A DNA stretch of 64,000 nucleotides from Pogostemon cablin (GCA_023678885.1 CM042982.1:8742001-8806000), one strand, 5' to 3'. Numbered from the stretch's first letter, positions 22,696-34,240 are shown. Numbers and translations are program-made. Notes: generated by a model not told the origin, from the sequence alone.

Positions 22696-23350
22696 CCATT
22701 TGAGAGAACAAAATCAAGAAGAATAATAAGAAAATGATTGAGTGGAAATTTTTTGTGATGGAAGAAAAAGAATGTTGTGGTATGTATTTAAATAAAATAA
22801 GCATCTACACATATTTATAAATTTTTTTTTAAAATTATTACCGTTGCTGCAACGGTTATATTATCTTTTTCTGACAACATAACAAATTTTCTGTGTTCTA
22901 AAACGGCTACAAATTTTATTTTCATCGTGTAACAAAAAAAATGTTGCTATTATCTAAAATAGAGATAATATTGTTATCTAAAATAGAGATAATGATATAT
23001 AAACATATATGTGATTCTGCATTAATATTTTAACTAAAAAATATATATCTTACATAAAATTTTGCAGGAATTGATGGGTCCCATTACTTTTTTTTTTCTT
23101 CACTCACTTTTTAGGAACGTGAGTTACACTTTCCAATTATACACTCACGTGTTGATCACTTTCTTTATTTAATTATTCATTATTTCTCTACATCTACCCA
23201 ATAAACTGCATTCATAATTTTAAACTGTCAGACACATGGGGAGGAGATTGTGGGTTTAAACTCTCATCCACATTGGACAGTTTAATTAATTTTTAGTTTA
23301 AACTGAAAATTTTCAAACCGATGCAGATGTTCTAATCTCAAACCAAATAT

Positions 23351-24028
23351 CACCAAAATGTTTTAAAGCTTAGTTTGTTTACAATTTTGAAATTTTAGAT
23401 TTTGGATTTTCTTACCAATTTTTATGCATTTATAAACCAACATATCTCCAAAATCTTTTATTAGTATATTGAAAAGAAAACCATACTCTTCAAAAATTCA
23501 AAAGTAAGTTAAAATTACATCTTACATGTGAAATAAAATCCAGGGGGATGATATTATTATCATTCATTCATTCATTCGTATAGTAATGATTTACTGTATT
23601 TCTATTTGAAATAATGAGGAAAGGATGTCTGATTGGAAGCGAGTACAATTATGAAGAAAGAGAAAAATAAAAAGAATATAAAAAATAAAAGAAAGAAAGT
23701 ATAGTGGATGTATTGGAAAATGTGAGTTCTTGTTTGTTTTATACTCTTGTTAAATCATGCACTATTTACACACTTAAAATTTAATAAATAAATAATGTAC
23801 ATAGAATAATGATGTTTTAACTTTGAACAAGATTGTCTATTGTTACCGTTTTATTTTTATTATGTTTTAATAATAATAATATTATTTTTTATCAAAGATT
23901 ACTTTTCATTATATAAAAATCAATAGTGTATGAAATAATTTATTAAACGGATATAATTTTTAATCAAATAAATATAAATTTTTATTAAAATATTATTATT
24001 ATTTATCCGTCACATGGAATTAATGGTT
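23351..24028. other. Gene-free A+T-rich spacer
   Basis: No gene or clear element termini are seen. A short ATTCATTCATTCATTC tract lies near 23563. Confidence 0.6.
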
Positions 24029-24276
24029 AAGTTTTTGTGTGAGACCATCTCATGTAAGTCCTTACTTAACACATATAAAAAGTAATAGCATCATTAACTA
24101 AAATTGATAGTCAATCAATAAAAAGTGATAATGGTGCAGTAAATTATTTCATTAACAATTTATAGTATAAATAAAATGGAATAACATTTTTATAATAAAA
24201 ATAAGAATAATATTATCATTTTTATTCGTCTCACATAGTGCTTACATGATATAATCTCACGAGACTCTTTTGCCAT
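24029..24276. mobile_element. MITE 'GAGACCGTCTCAC' family, solo copy
   Basis: The left end TTTTTGTGTGAGACCATCTC then ATGTAAG and the reverse-complemented right end AAAAGAGTCTCGTGAGATTA then ATGTAAGCAC form imperfect inverted repeats. The interior has AAAAGTGATAATGG and AACAATTTATAGTATAAAT, as in the other copies. Confidence 0.65.
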
Positions 24277-24751
24277 TTTTTATTTATTATCTTGATTTGA
24301 AAAGAAAAGAAAAGAAAAGCGTGTGTTATTAGCTCTTTTAGAAAACTCTAACGAACTCATGCCAAACATGTGTAAAGTATCAAGATAGGTTTTACTTAAA
24401 TGAAAAATATTATTAGGTTAGATTTTTTAGTTATAATAAATTTTAGAATTTTAATATGGTTGTTAGAGAATATCCCTTTTCATATGCATAATACTCTATT
24501 TAAAAAAAAAACCCTCTACTTTATAGGAGTAATTTATTTATAATACACCCTTTTCTGTCCGACAATAATGGTCACATTTCGTAGTTTTGCACATTTGTTC
24601 TAAAGTTGTTATTTCTTTTTCTATTTTTTGATATAAAACCAACACATGTCACTAATACAATTATTACTAAGACTTACATACCTCAATAATATAACTATAT
24701 ACTACATATATTAAATAATAATATTTATTAATTCACGTGCAAAAAGTAAGA

Positions 24752-25187
24752 TAAGTCTTGCATGAGAGGATATGTTAAGTGAAATCATTTTACACTTTTT
24801 AAAATAGTTATCACTTTCTCTATAAAATGTTACTAACTTTCATTTATATTATAAATTATTAATGAAATAGCATTTTCAATATAAAAATTACTCTCTCCGT
24901 CCCCTTGAAATGTATCCATTTATTTTTTACACGTGGATTAAGGAGTATAATAATTTAATGTATTTTGAGGTGAGAGAAGTAATATTTTAAAGTATAGTGG
25001 GTAGTTGTATTAGTGTTGAGTGTGTGGTCATGTTTGGTCATATCAATCTAAAAAAGAAATTAATACTTTGTAATGGGACGGACCAAAATGGCAAAATGGA
25101 TACGTATCAAGGGGACGGAGGGAATATCATTTTTTATCGTCTCACATAAGCATTTATGTGAGACGGTCTCACACAAGTCTTGCCGAA
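24752..25187. mobile_element. MITE 'GAGACCGTCTCAC' family carrying a Stowaway
   Basis: The left end AAGTCTTGCATGAGAGGATA pairs with the reverse-complemented right end AAGACTTGTGTGAGACCGTC then TCACATAAATG. The interior again has TATCACTTTCTCTATAAAAT. A Stowaway at 24889-25126 interrupts it, and its phrase TATCATTTTTTATC resumes after that element. Confidence 0.75.
24889..25126. mobile_element. Stowaway MITE, nested
   Basis: Starts TACTCTCTCCGTCCCCTTGA and ends TCAAGGGGACGGAGGGAATA. Arms of about 40 bp contain AAATGTATCCATTTA / AAATGGATACGTAT, with TA at the borders. It lies inside the MITE at 24752-25187. Confidence 0.9.
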
Positions 25188-25440
25188 AAAGTAAATAACA
25201 CTCTTGCGGACAAAGGGAGTAAGATTTATAGTATATGATTTATTTCTTATAAAATTAATTGCAAGAATATAAAATTTATTAAAATTTGAAAAATAATAAT
25301 TTTAAGAGTAATTTATATACTCCATATATATTACTTAAATAATTTTAATAAAATTAATATACATCCATTTAATTTGAGCGTTTACCTTCCTTAGTATAAG
25401 GATTTTCCCATTACAGGAAATATATTAGTCAGTCTACGTT

Positions 25441-26143
25441 TAGTAGGATGTTAACTTGGACTCGGTCCGCGGGTATCCTGTCGGACCGGCATATTTTGGA
25501 GCGATCTAGACCAGGTCCGTAGCATAAACGGGGCGGTCTAGCCCAAACCCATAAATGTACGGGGTGGTCAAGGTATTAGCCCCGCCCCACCCCGGCCCGC
25601 CCCGCCCCGCCCCGAACACAACATAATTAACTTTTTTTTATATTTCATACATATAATTATATTATATGATATATATAATTATATTAAATTATTTATAGTA
25701 TATATTATTTGGAAGTTAGAATAAATTATTTTATTGTTTATATTATTTTATCTTTTATATATATAAATTATTTATAACTATAACTATATATATATATATA
25801 TAATTATATTAAATTATAATTATATTTTATGTTATTAAATTATTTATTGTGTATAATAACTATAATCTCATTTATGTTGGTCTAATGGAACTTATTTAAT
25901 ATGCCTACAATTTATTCATTTTTTTTAAATTTTATTGATGTTATTTATATGTGAGTGTATGTTAAATTAATGTTTATATGATTGATCAATTTAAAAAAAA
26001 ATGGGGTGGGCCGGGGCGGGGCACGGGTATGCAATATAGGACCTGTACGGGTAACGAGGCGGGTCTGGGGCGGGTCTTTCAATAACAGGCCGGGTCCGGG
26101 TAGCTAACTATCCGCCCCAGACACGGCCTGTTGGCATCCCTAA
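25441..26143. mobile_element. Non-autonomous hAT-like element with G+C-rich ends
   Basis: The ends are strongly G+C-rich (CCCCGCCCCACCCCGGCCCG near 25580; GGTGGGCCGGGGCGGGGCAC near 26006) around an A+T-rich core. Left AGGATGTTAAC and reverse-complemented right GGGATGCCAAC are the inverted termini. The right end reverse complements to a series (GATAGTTAGCTACCCGGACC, ACCCGCCCC, GGTCCTATATT) that parallels 54610-54740, the end of the hAT carrying a transposase. No clear target duplication was found. Confidence 0.65.
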
Positions 26144-26160
26144 TATTTATTGATCACAAG

Positions 26161-26594
26161 CAGTGGTGTTAAACGAGTCGAACAAGCTCGAACTCTCCAT
26201 ACTCGAGCTCGGCTCGTTAAGGTAACGAGCTTATATACGAGCTCGACTCGAAAAATACTCGAGCGAGCTCGAGCTCGGCTCGTTAAGCAATAAGAGTGAG
26301 TTTTCGAGTCGAGCCGAGTTGAGCCTAATATTAAGCAATATTTTTTTTATTATATTTAAAATATTTATTTTATTATATATTATTATAAGTAAATAATAAT
26401 AATTAATATTATTAATATTATTAATTATTATTTTCGAGCCTTCACGAGCTGAGCCGAGCTCGACTCGTTAACTTAACAAGTTTATAAACGAGCTTGAACT
26501 TGAGCTCGAGTAAAAACAAGTCGAGCCGAGTTCGAACTTTATCGAGCCGAGCAGAGTTGAACCTTCGAGATGCTCGTTTTCTATAACAGCTCTA
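26161..26594. mobile_element. hAT-like MITE rich in GAGCTCGGCTCG, 8-bp duplication
   Basis: The perfect 8-bp duplication ATCACAAG flanks the element (26153-26160 and 26595-26602). The left end CAGTGGTGTTAAACGAG and the reverse-complemented right end TAGAGCTGTTATAGAAAACG are imperfect inverted repeats. Subterminal DNA is packed with variants of CGAGCTCGGCTCGTTAA in both orientations, possible transposase-binding sites; the core is A+T-rich. At 434 bp it cannot encode a transposase. Confidence 0.9.
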
Positions 26595-26602
26595 ATCACA
26601 AG

Positions 26603-28045
26603 ACCGTGCCACATTGAGATCAGGCAGGTTAAGATCTATCATTACGCTTTGGTGTTAAATTTTTATTTTCTCTAATCACTCATTTAAAATGTATAATATG
26701 CAGGTTAAAATGTAACATGATATTTTATGCCAAGACATGACCCCCTCTAAAATTTTGGATAAAAGAAAGGGTACGCATATAGTTGAAATTTAAGGGATAT
26801 ATACATACAAATATTTTTTCTCATTCTTAATTTTAAGGGTGTATAAGATCATTATCTTATTGATAATATTATGCGTCTCATATATTTTAGATAAAAATTT
26901 GTGTGAAACTATTTTTTGAATTTTAAGCAAATATTTGTGTGACTTGGGTTCATATATACGTGAATCTAATTTTTACCAATTACTCTTTAATATATATAAA
27001 ATTACTTTTTATAGAGATAAATTACTACTCTTTAAGTGAAAAAATTATTCTTTAAAATATGAACTAATATCTTTTTAAATAAAAATTATTATTTTTCAAA
27101 GAGTAATTTTTTTATGTTCTAAAAGAGTACATAACCCAACTTACACCAGAATCACTTATCTTTTTAAAAGAAGAAGAAGTTATAGCGTTTAAATAAATAC
27201 AACATTTACATATGGATTGATGAAAAGTAATCAACAATCAAATGACTTATTTTTTCTAACCATCCATAATATATATATAAATAAAGGTAAATGAATTGGC
27301 TTCACCTTACATTTAATTTTATTAAAATTATTTTTTGATAGATGAATTATTACTCTTATAAGCACAAAAGTATTATTTTTCCAATTCTGCTATGTTGTGG
27401 TTTTATATATTCTTGTTAAGTTGAATAATATTTTTTCATTAAAAAGAGTAATAGTTCTTCAAATTTACTGTAAATGCAGAGTTTAAGAAAAAAAATTTAA
27501 TCAACTTTATTGACTTTTAAGAGTCTAGTTATATTTTAAGCAATAAATAATAAAATATGTTTTGTGTGTTAAGTGATAGTGATATTTTTTAAAACATGAT
27601 ATATTGAAGGATTTTTTGTTTTGAAAATTTTACCAGTATTTTTAGACAGTGAAAAATATAATGGGACAAATAATTGAGAAAAGTATGAAAAGTAAACGGA
27701 GAAGTTAAATTTGGGCCTAGCTAGACTTAGAAATTTTTGTATTGGATTTGAATCAAATCGAATCCAATTTCACAAATACAAAATTCGTTTAACGCTTTTC
27801 ATCATACATCATATGATTTTGGTATGAATAATTGAAGTTGGTTGATTAGTCGTCTAAACAATGTAATGAAGTTGTTTTACTTTGGTTGCTATTGCCAAAT
27901 TAAGTTAAACAAGAACCAATTAAGCAATTTATAATGTTACGTGGAGATAATAAAAATTAATCTTGATATCCCCTTCCTAACTAACTTCCATACAAAATGC
28001 AAATTCTATTTTATATTTATGCTTGAAAGTTACTCCATTGTATTA
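26603..28045. other. Gene-free A+T-rich spacer
   Basis: No gene is seen. Phrases such as AAAATTACTCTTTAA and CAAAGAGTAATTTTTTTAT recur near 26980-27120 and again near 31060-31250, suggesting an old A+T-rich repeat without readable ends. Confidence 0.55.
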
Positions 28046-28254
28046 TACTCTATCTCTCCACTAAAAAGAAAGAAGGTATTCATTTTGCCATAATTTTAAT
28101 TTTTCACTTTAAATGTATCTATTTTTTCTTTATGACAAAAGAGTCTTATACATGTCCGCAACTCATCACAAATATATAAAATAATAATACTTTTCAATCC
28201 ACATGCAAAAAAATAAATAAACACATTATCGATAAACGAAGAGAGATTGAGAGT
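28046..28254. mobile_element. Degenerate Stowaway-like MITE
   Basis: The left TACTCTATCTCTCCACTAAA and reverse-complemented right ACTCTCAATCTCTCTTCG are weakly inverted. The interior AAATGTATCTATTTTTTC resembles the arms of the clear Stowaways. Confidence 0.35.
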
Positions 28255-28336
28255 CCAAATTAATAAGATGAACTTGGAGCATGTCCCTTCACTTGAAACT
28301 GTAGGCTTGAAATCCCAACTAATTCACTAAGAAAAA

Positions 28337-28585
28337 GTGGGAGATCCGCACCGAGACTTCTATGACGAGTTGTGGTCTCGGATAAAGGATGCGGGAGCTC
28401 CACCTGAAAAAGGTTTAGACAGTAACCAAGTAAAGAAGGAATGTAAACGTAAATCTATTTGTTTACAGTTCGGAGTCAACTTTCTAATTTTAGCTACCCG
28501 ACTCTTGTCTTACTTCAGGAATGCTTTTATTGGATGGAACTGAGTCCGAAAGTCTATTCTCCGGCATCGATGCCAAAACGATTTT
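28337..28585 (+). pseudogene. Unrecognised two-exon gene fragment
   Basis: The base composition and reading frame stand out from the surroundings. A first exon-like frame reads GDPHRDFYDELWSRIKDAGA then PPEKGLDSNQ and meets a good donor (CAA|GTAAAG near 28431). An acceptor (TTACTTCAG near 28518) leads into ECFYWMELSPKVYSPASMPK then RF and a stop at about 28585. Joining the two gives an in-frame C-terminal end of about 50 residues. Upstream there is a stop (28328-28330) and no start, so it is the 3' end of a gene or a copied fragment. I do not recognise the protein. It may have been carried here by a transposon. Confidence 0.5.
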
Positions 28586-28725
28586 AACTATTAAATTAAA
28601 TTTTAAATGATATCCACCATTGAATTAAATAACATTGTTAAAACTAAATTAAAAAAAAGCACCAACTACTATTCTTTTTGAACCTATTAGTCGTAGGGTA
28701 CTCTTGGTGCATCCTAAAATCACAC
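28570..28725. mobile_element. Remnant of the GTGCACC-family MITE
   Basis: AACGATTTTAACTATTAAAT at the left and GGGTACTCTTGGTGCATCCT then AAAATCAC at the right resemble the family copies at 7258 and 44510. The left border cannot be set because it abuts the gene fragment. Confidence 0.4.
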
Positions 28726-28771
28726 TATTTACTACACCATCTTTTTATTGTTTACTATACTTATCTTGAAA

Positions 28772-28996
28772 GGCTTTGGGATCTATTTACTTGTGTTAAG
28801 CCTATATTGATTTGTTAATGTGAATTGAGGTAGGTTATTATTGATAGTGATAAGGTGACTAAGAAATTATAGTGTTATTTTTTTTTTGGGACTTACTGAT
28901 ACTTATGTATCGATTTGTAATCATATTATTCTTATGGAGCCTTTCTCTATTGTGAAGAGGACTTATTTCATGCTTGTTACAGGTGAAAGACAAATA
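28772..28996 (+). pseudogene. Ty1-copia gag relic
   Basis: One frame reads RLWDLFTCVKPILIC, stop, CELR, stop, then FLGLTDTYVSICNHIILMEP and FSIVKRTYFMLVTGERQ. This follows the plant copia gag pattern (LWDEL...P, C.CG, then FLMGLNDTY...ILLMEPLPS...AYSMV...E.Q). It has two in-frame stops, and neither the zinc knuckle nor pol follows. It is about 75 codons of an old element with no recognisable LTR. Confidence 0.65.
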
Positions 28997-29437
28997 TATA
29001 TTTATATAGAATTTACTATTGATACATCAAGAGAATTTATAAACTAACAAGTGTAGATAAATATATAAATCATGTTTGATCATTAAGATTGTAGTGGGCA
29101 TGAGTTATCTACTTGTTATAAACTACATGGATATGTCCTGTGACACTTGGTATGACATCTCTTGTGTCATTTCGTTAAATGAGTGACACGTAGTAGAGAT
29201 GAGAGAAACTATACCTTAAATCAACGTATAAACTCTAGGGATAAGGGATTGGATTTCTCCGCCCCTACCTAATGATAATTTATAGAGGAATGTTATAAGA
29301 GATGTCACACGTACGGTGCACCAAAATATAACAGAATATTCTGTGTCTTCCAAATAATATAATGCTTCTAAGGAAAGATGTGATCATGTCCATTGATTGT
29401 TACCTATGTTTGTTCTCTTTCTAAGTCCTTTGGGGTG

Positions 29438-29801
29438 ATGTTTGTTTTTGGGTTTTTGAAAATCATGAATAGATGTTATGTTTATTTTGAGTTTTTAATA
29501 GATTATGCTTTAACTTTATGTCTAATAGATGTGTAAGAATGTATTAATATATGTAGAAAAAAAAAGATGAGAGAGTAGAGATAAAGAGAAAAATATTTTA
29601 ATTGATGTGAGAGAATGTATATATATGGGTAGTTTTGTATTAATTTATGTAACCAAAAAAAGAGGAGAGATGAGAGATAAAGAGAAAAAATGTATTAATT
29701 TAAGAGAGAAAATGTATATAGTTATTTATATGAATGGTTTTTAAAATCTATATGTAGATTTTGAATTTTAATATCGAGGTCTTGAACCCGGAAATAAACA
29801 T
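29438..29801. mobile_element. MITE with ATGTTTRTTT ends, intact copy
   Basis: The left ATGTTTGTTTTTGGGTTTTT and reverse-complemented right TGTTTATTTCCGGGTTCAAG are inverted termini. The interior holds GAGAGAGTAGAGATAAAGAG twice in variant form. It matches, in reverse orientation, the copy split by the Harbinger element at 19247-23350. Confidence 0.65.
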
Positions 29802-32284
29802 AATTTCAAAAAGACTGTCAGATTTCTCAGCTCTTATTTAATATGAGAGGCTTAAATATTTTGAAATGGTTCAAATGAATGACCTAAATTAAACCAACAC
29901 AAAAGTCTAGGAATAATATGTTATTTTGTTGATGGATACATTATAGAGCCACCTTAAGTTCTTGTTACACAAACGATTATAACTTTATGTTATCCACATT
30001 GAGCTTGGTAATTACATTCACCAATGCTCTACATTAAGGGGGAGGGGGTGTATATATTTTTGAGTAATTTTATGTGAGAGACGTGGCATTTTAAATTAGA
30101 GGATGTGTAACAAGTTCCTCTTTAAATATTATCATACTGCAATTCTTATCATTAGCAACAGAAAATAGTTCCCAATCTCTGATTTTGTAATTTCTACTCT
30201 CTTCTTCCTTCTTAATCTTACGATTTCTACAATTATATCAATTTATATGCATAACTTCGTGAGCTGGTCTGATATGGTTTTTTATTAGTAGTAGTAATAA
30301 TGATAATAATAAGTTAAATAGAGGAATTAGGAAAGTAATGAATAAATTAATGATTGTTTGGCAGATATGGTTATGATGTAAGAATCTGGTTGACACCTGC
30401 GGCAAGCACTGCCTAAAGATAATTTTGGGAATCCACTAGAAACTCGACACGTGGCCAGTTGGACCCCTAATTATTCGCTCCATCCGAATCACGAACTCCA
30501 AATCGAAAACCTGGTCCATCAATCAACTTCACAATCTTTCTGTATTTCCAATTATACCCTCCTTATTTCAACAAATTTCCCTATTATTTAACTAGTTAAT
30601 TTAAATTTAAAATCTAATGATGGAAATTAATTATTGTGAAATTTAATGGTTTAGATATTAAGATACACCGCTGCACATCACCATAATAAGACTCCCAAAT
30701 TGAATTTGAATTTGTTTTGTTGCGTGTTTATAAGGCGCAAGATTAAGTTCTTACAATATGTATGTATTGCAATTAATTATTATATATATTTTTTCTTTAA
30801 AAACCTCAATATATTTAAATAACTCTTGTTGTGTCTACATCATTCTACGTACTACATCGCGATCAACATAAATTGAAACTTTATTTCCTAAAGAAAAAAT
30901 TACACTTGAGAAACCATGGAACCATAAATAGTGTTTAGGGAAACATTTAATAATACTTCATAAATATATAGTATTAATTTTATCTTGTTCGGTATTAATT
31001 ATTTTATTTGATAATAAAAGTATCACAAATTAATATTTGTATAAATCGGGTTTATATATGTTTATGTTACTCCTAGTACATAAAAATTACTCTTTAAATA
31101 CATTGTTACTCTTTTAAATTAAAAAAATTACTCTTCAAATTTTTATAATTATTTCTTTTTAATACATGAAAATTTATTATTTATAGATATGAATTATTAT
31201 ACTTTTATATAAAAATTACTACTTTTCAAAAAGTAACTTTTTTATATACTAAAAAAAATTAAAAAAATAGGATTAACATGTAAATTCGGTTAAATGAGAC
31301 TCACTCTAAAAGCATATCTAATTAGCTTCCTAATATAGAGTTTGTTTTTTGTGTCCCCAATTTCACAAGGTGTATAAGATATAACAAAATAGAAATTGAG
31401 GATTAGAAAATATTTAGAAGTTTTCTATTTTCTTTATTAAATATTGTGAGTATTAAAAATGAAAATTTATTAATTAATCTATATATTGAAGAGCTGATAT
31501 CTTATGTACCCGGGTGCAAGCGTATACTTATAATCTTATATGTGTGTTAATTTTTGTTCAATAATGTATATTTGAATCTTAATATATGTATAATTTTTTT
31601 ATATTAATTTTTTTATCAAAAAATTTAACAGAAAATTTTCTAATAAGTATATAAATTTTATTCATTAGTGAATATAGATTCTGAAAGTGAATGTACAATG
31701 CACAAAGTGCACATGAAATTTTGCTTATATTATGAAATTAATCATTGTCCCCGCGACATATATATTATTCACATATGAGTTTGTTTATTGGATTCCCGCT
31801 GCACAAAATGTGTAAAGGTATAATAGTTTGTTCTAAAGGTATACACTTTAAAAATAAGGGTATAATTTTTTCATTGTGAAGATTAACTAAAATATGAATA
31901 ATATAAATGGTTGATTAAAAAGATTAATTTTTTTGCAGAAATAATGGATACACATTTTTATACTAAATGATATACAATTTAATATTAAATGGTATAACTA
32001 TTGAAAAATAGGCACGATGTCTTGGGGAACATGCAAGTTTTAGCCTTCATTTATATGCAAAAATAGTACTATTTTTTTTTTTCGAATACCTATTTTCACG
32101 AAATGATTTCCATAAAATGAATAAAGATTGATAATATTTTGATAAAAAATTGATATGAAATTGATGAAAGCGACAACTGCCCAAATAGACCATTTTATGA
32201 ATACGTATGTAAATAAAAAGTATTAACATCTCTAATAAACAGTGACATGATTAAAAAAAAAAGTAAAACGATCTCACAACTAAA
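29802..32284. other. Gene-free spacer
   Basis: No gene is seen. A G-run (AAGGGGGAGGGGGTG) lies near 30037, and a slightly G+C-richer patch at 30390-30540 contains ACACGTGGCC (30447-30456), a G-box-like word, but no transcript can be proposed next to it. Confidence 0.55.
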
Positions 32285-32530
32285 AAGTTTTATTTTTAGC
32301 AACAAAATTTACCAGTGCAATCTAATCCATTAATAATTATCAATGAATTATTAACAAAAATACATTTATTTTTTACCAACGGAATGCCAATAATTTTATA
32401 CTTTGTTTTTACTAATGGAATAATTTTCATTGTTAATTATTACCAGATTACCAACAGAATCATTATATAAACTGCCAACGAAATTATCAACAATGAATTA
32501 ATTTTTGTTGGTAAAAATTTATCCATCACC
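32285..32530. repeat. 'ACCAACGGAAT' repeat cluster, CACTA-like subterminal DNA
   Basis: Variants of TACCAACGGAAT, TACCAACAGAAT and TGCCAACGAAAT recur in both orientations within 250 bp, resembling subterminal repeats of plant CACTA elements. No CACTA terminus or transposase is visible, so this is only a suggestion. Confidence 0.35.
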
Positions 32531-32729
32531 ATGAGCGGATCAATAATAAGGAAGCACCGGGCTGAAGCCCAGCGTTTCCCATTAAAAGCTAATTATATAG
32601 TATATATATACACATACACGTAATATTTTTTTTCTCTTAATAAAGTCCAGTAAAAAATTTATTAAGCCCATTAAAAAAAACTAATAATAAATTTAGCTTC
32701 CCAAATTATAAAATTATTTAATTTTATTA

Positions 32730-32940
32730 TACTCCCTCCACCCCTTTGAATAGTATTCATTTATATTTTACACATGAATTAAATAGTATTTCTATTATTT
32801 AATGTATAATTGCATTATAGAAGTATATAAGTTTCATATTTTAATTGTATTAGTAGTGCGTGGTTCCCACAAATGAATACTTTGTAATTTGATGAATTAA
32901 AATGACAATATGAATATTTTTATAAAAGATGAAGGGAATA
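32730..32940. mobile_element. Degenerate Stowaway MITE
   Basis: Starts TACTCCCTCCACCCCTTTGA and ends AAAGATGAAGGGAATA. The interior has ATTCATTTATATTTTACACA and ATGACAATATGAATAT as decayed arms. Confidence 0.6.
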
Positions 32941-33426
32941 ATAAAAATGAATGTTTGGTCAAACCAAAATATATACTTGTTAACCTCAATTGAAAGGTTT
33001 ATATTTTCCTTTTAGTAAGTGCAACCCACATCTAAAAATTAATACCTAAAAATTTAATAACATTATATAATTTATCATCAACTCAAATTAAAATTAGAGC
33101 ATACAAATAAAATTACACTTAAATCTAAATCCTATATTCATAATATATGTGAAAAACCATAGTAAATTTTCATACGACAATAGAGAGTATTAAATTAAAT
33201 CCTAAATAAAAAATCTACATTCTAAGATAAAAGCAGTAAATAAAAACCCTGGAAGTTTATAATTAAAATAAAATTTGGAGGGATTATTAAATTTTAAAGA
33301 TATACATTCTAAGAAAGTAAAGGAAAACCCTGAAAGTTTATAAATAAAATAAAATCTTACTTTCACCGTCCATACCATAACTTCACATTTTCATCTAATT
33401 CATCACTCATATTCAAACCTTATAGA

Positions 33427-33478
<52 letters not shown>

Positions 33479-34240
33479 GTGGGTAGTTTTTGAATTCTAA
33501 TATATATGTTGTTGAGATGAATATTAGTACTATTTTCCACACACTCAAAAGATAGTAATTCATTATCTAAAAAGTAATTTTTCTTTTATGTATTAAAAAT
33601 ATTATTTTGGTATAAAATTCTTAAAATAAAAGTATGAACCAAAAGACAAGTGTATTTCCTTTAAAATATTTCACAAAAATACATTTGTATTTTCTGACCT
33701 TTTTAGGTTGGATAGATTAGGAAAATCTACTTTAGATCAAATTGCAATTTACATAATCCAATCCTTCCTGTTATCTCTAAAATTACACACAAAATTATTT
33801 CTAGTTTCCCACAAAAAGACAAACTAGTTACTTGTTGTACATAATAGATGCTCAAAATAATTATCTGTAAAATTTATTAATTATTATCTAAAAAGGGTAA
33901 TTATTTCGAGATAAAAAAATGGAGTTGTTTTAATCAAACAAACGTCGCCACATATGACAAAATCCGTAGGAGCAATGAATGAACGAGTCAAGATTTCCAC
34001 GAGATCGTACTGAGCATTGATTGGTGGAAATGGTCAGGTGTAGGTGGGCTTAGGGTAGACAATAAAAACTCGATCTGGTAAAAGATTTTTAATACGTAAC
34101 GATATTTTTGCGGGTCCGATCGAAAAACAATATTGACGGAAATAGATTTATTATTTTTGGATAAAAAGAAAATAAAGAAAAAAGTGAAAAAAGAAAAAGA
34201 AAAAGAAAAAATAAATAAAAATAGTAAAAATGAATTTTTG
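32941..34240. other. A+T-rich region upstream of the MEI2-like gene
   Basis: No gene is seen. An (AAT)n microsatellite lies at 33426-33476. The part nearest 34.2 kb should include the promoter, but I cannot point to a convincing TATA box among the many A+T-rich words. Confidence 0.5.
33426..33476. repeat. (AAT)n microsatellite
   Basis: About 17 AAT units in a row. Confidence 0.95.

Larger units (their letters stand above)
19500..23332 (-). mobile_element. PIF/Harbinger element, degraded
   Basis: The ends are GAGCACCCACATCCGTT and, reverse complemented, GAACATCTGCATCGGTT. TAA flanks both sides (19497-19499 and 23333-23335), the 3-bp duplication typical of PIF/Harbinger. Both usual genes are present on the minus strand, each broken: a transposase remnant (about 19978-21282) and a Myb/NAM-associated-type second protein (about 21754-22695). 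A (TA)n tract lies near the left end. The size, 3.8 kb, fits a once autonomous element. Confidence 0.9.
19247..23350. mobile_element. MITE with TATGTTYGTTTTTGG ends, split by Harbinger element
   Basis: The left part (19247-19499) starts TATGTTCGTTTTTGGATTTT and runs through CTCTCTTTATCTCTCC to ATTCATGGTTTTCAAATCTT. The right remnant (23333-23350) continues TCTCAAACCAAATATCACC. Together they match, in reverse, the intact copy at 29438-29801, whose left end reads GATGTTTGTTTTTGGGTTTT then GAAAATCATGAATAG. The Harbinger element sits near the right end of this copy. Confidence 0.65.

Noticed and set aside
30440..30460. G-box word ACACGTGGCC as a promoter
   Set aside because: There is no gene or leader-like sequence next to it; a single 10-bp word is not evidence.
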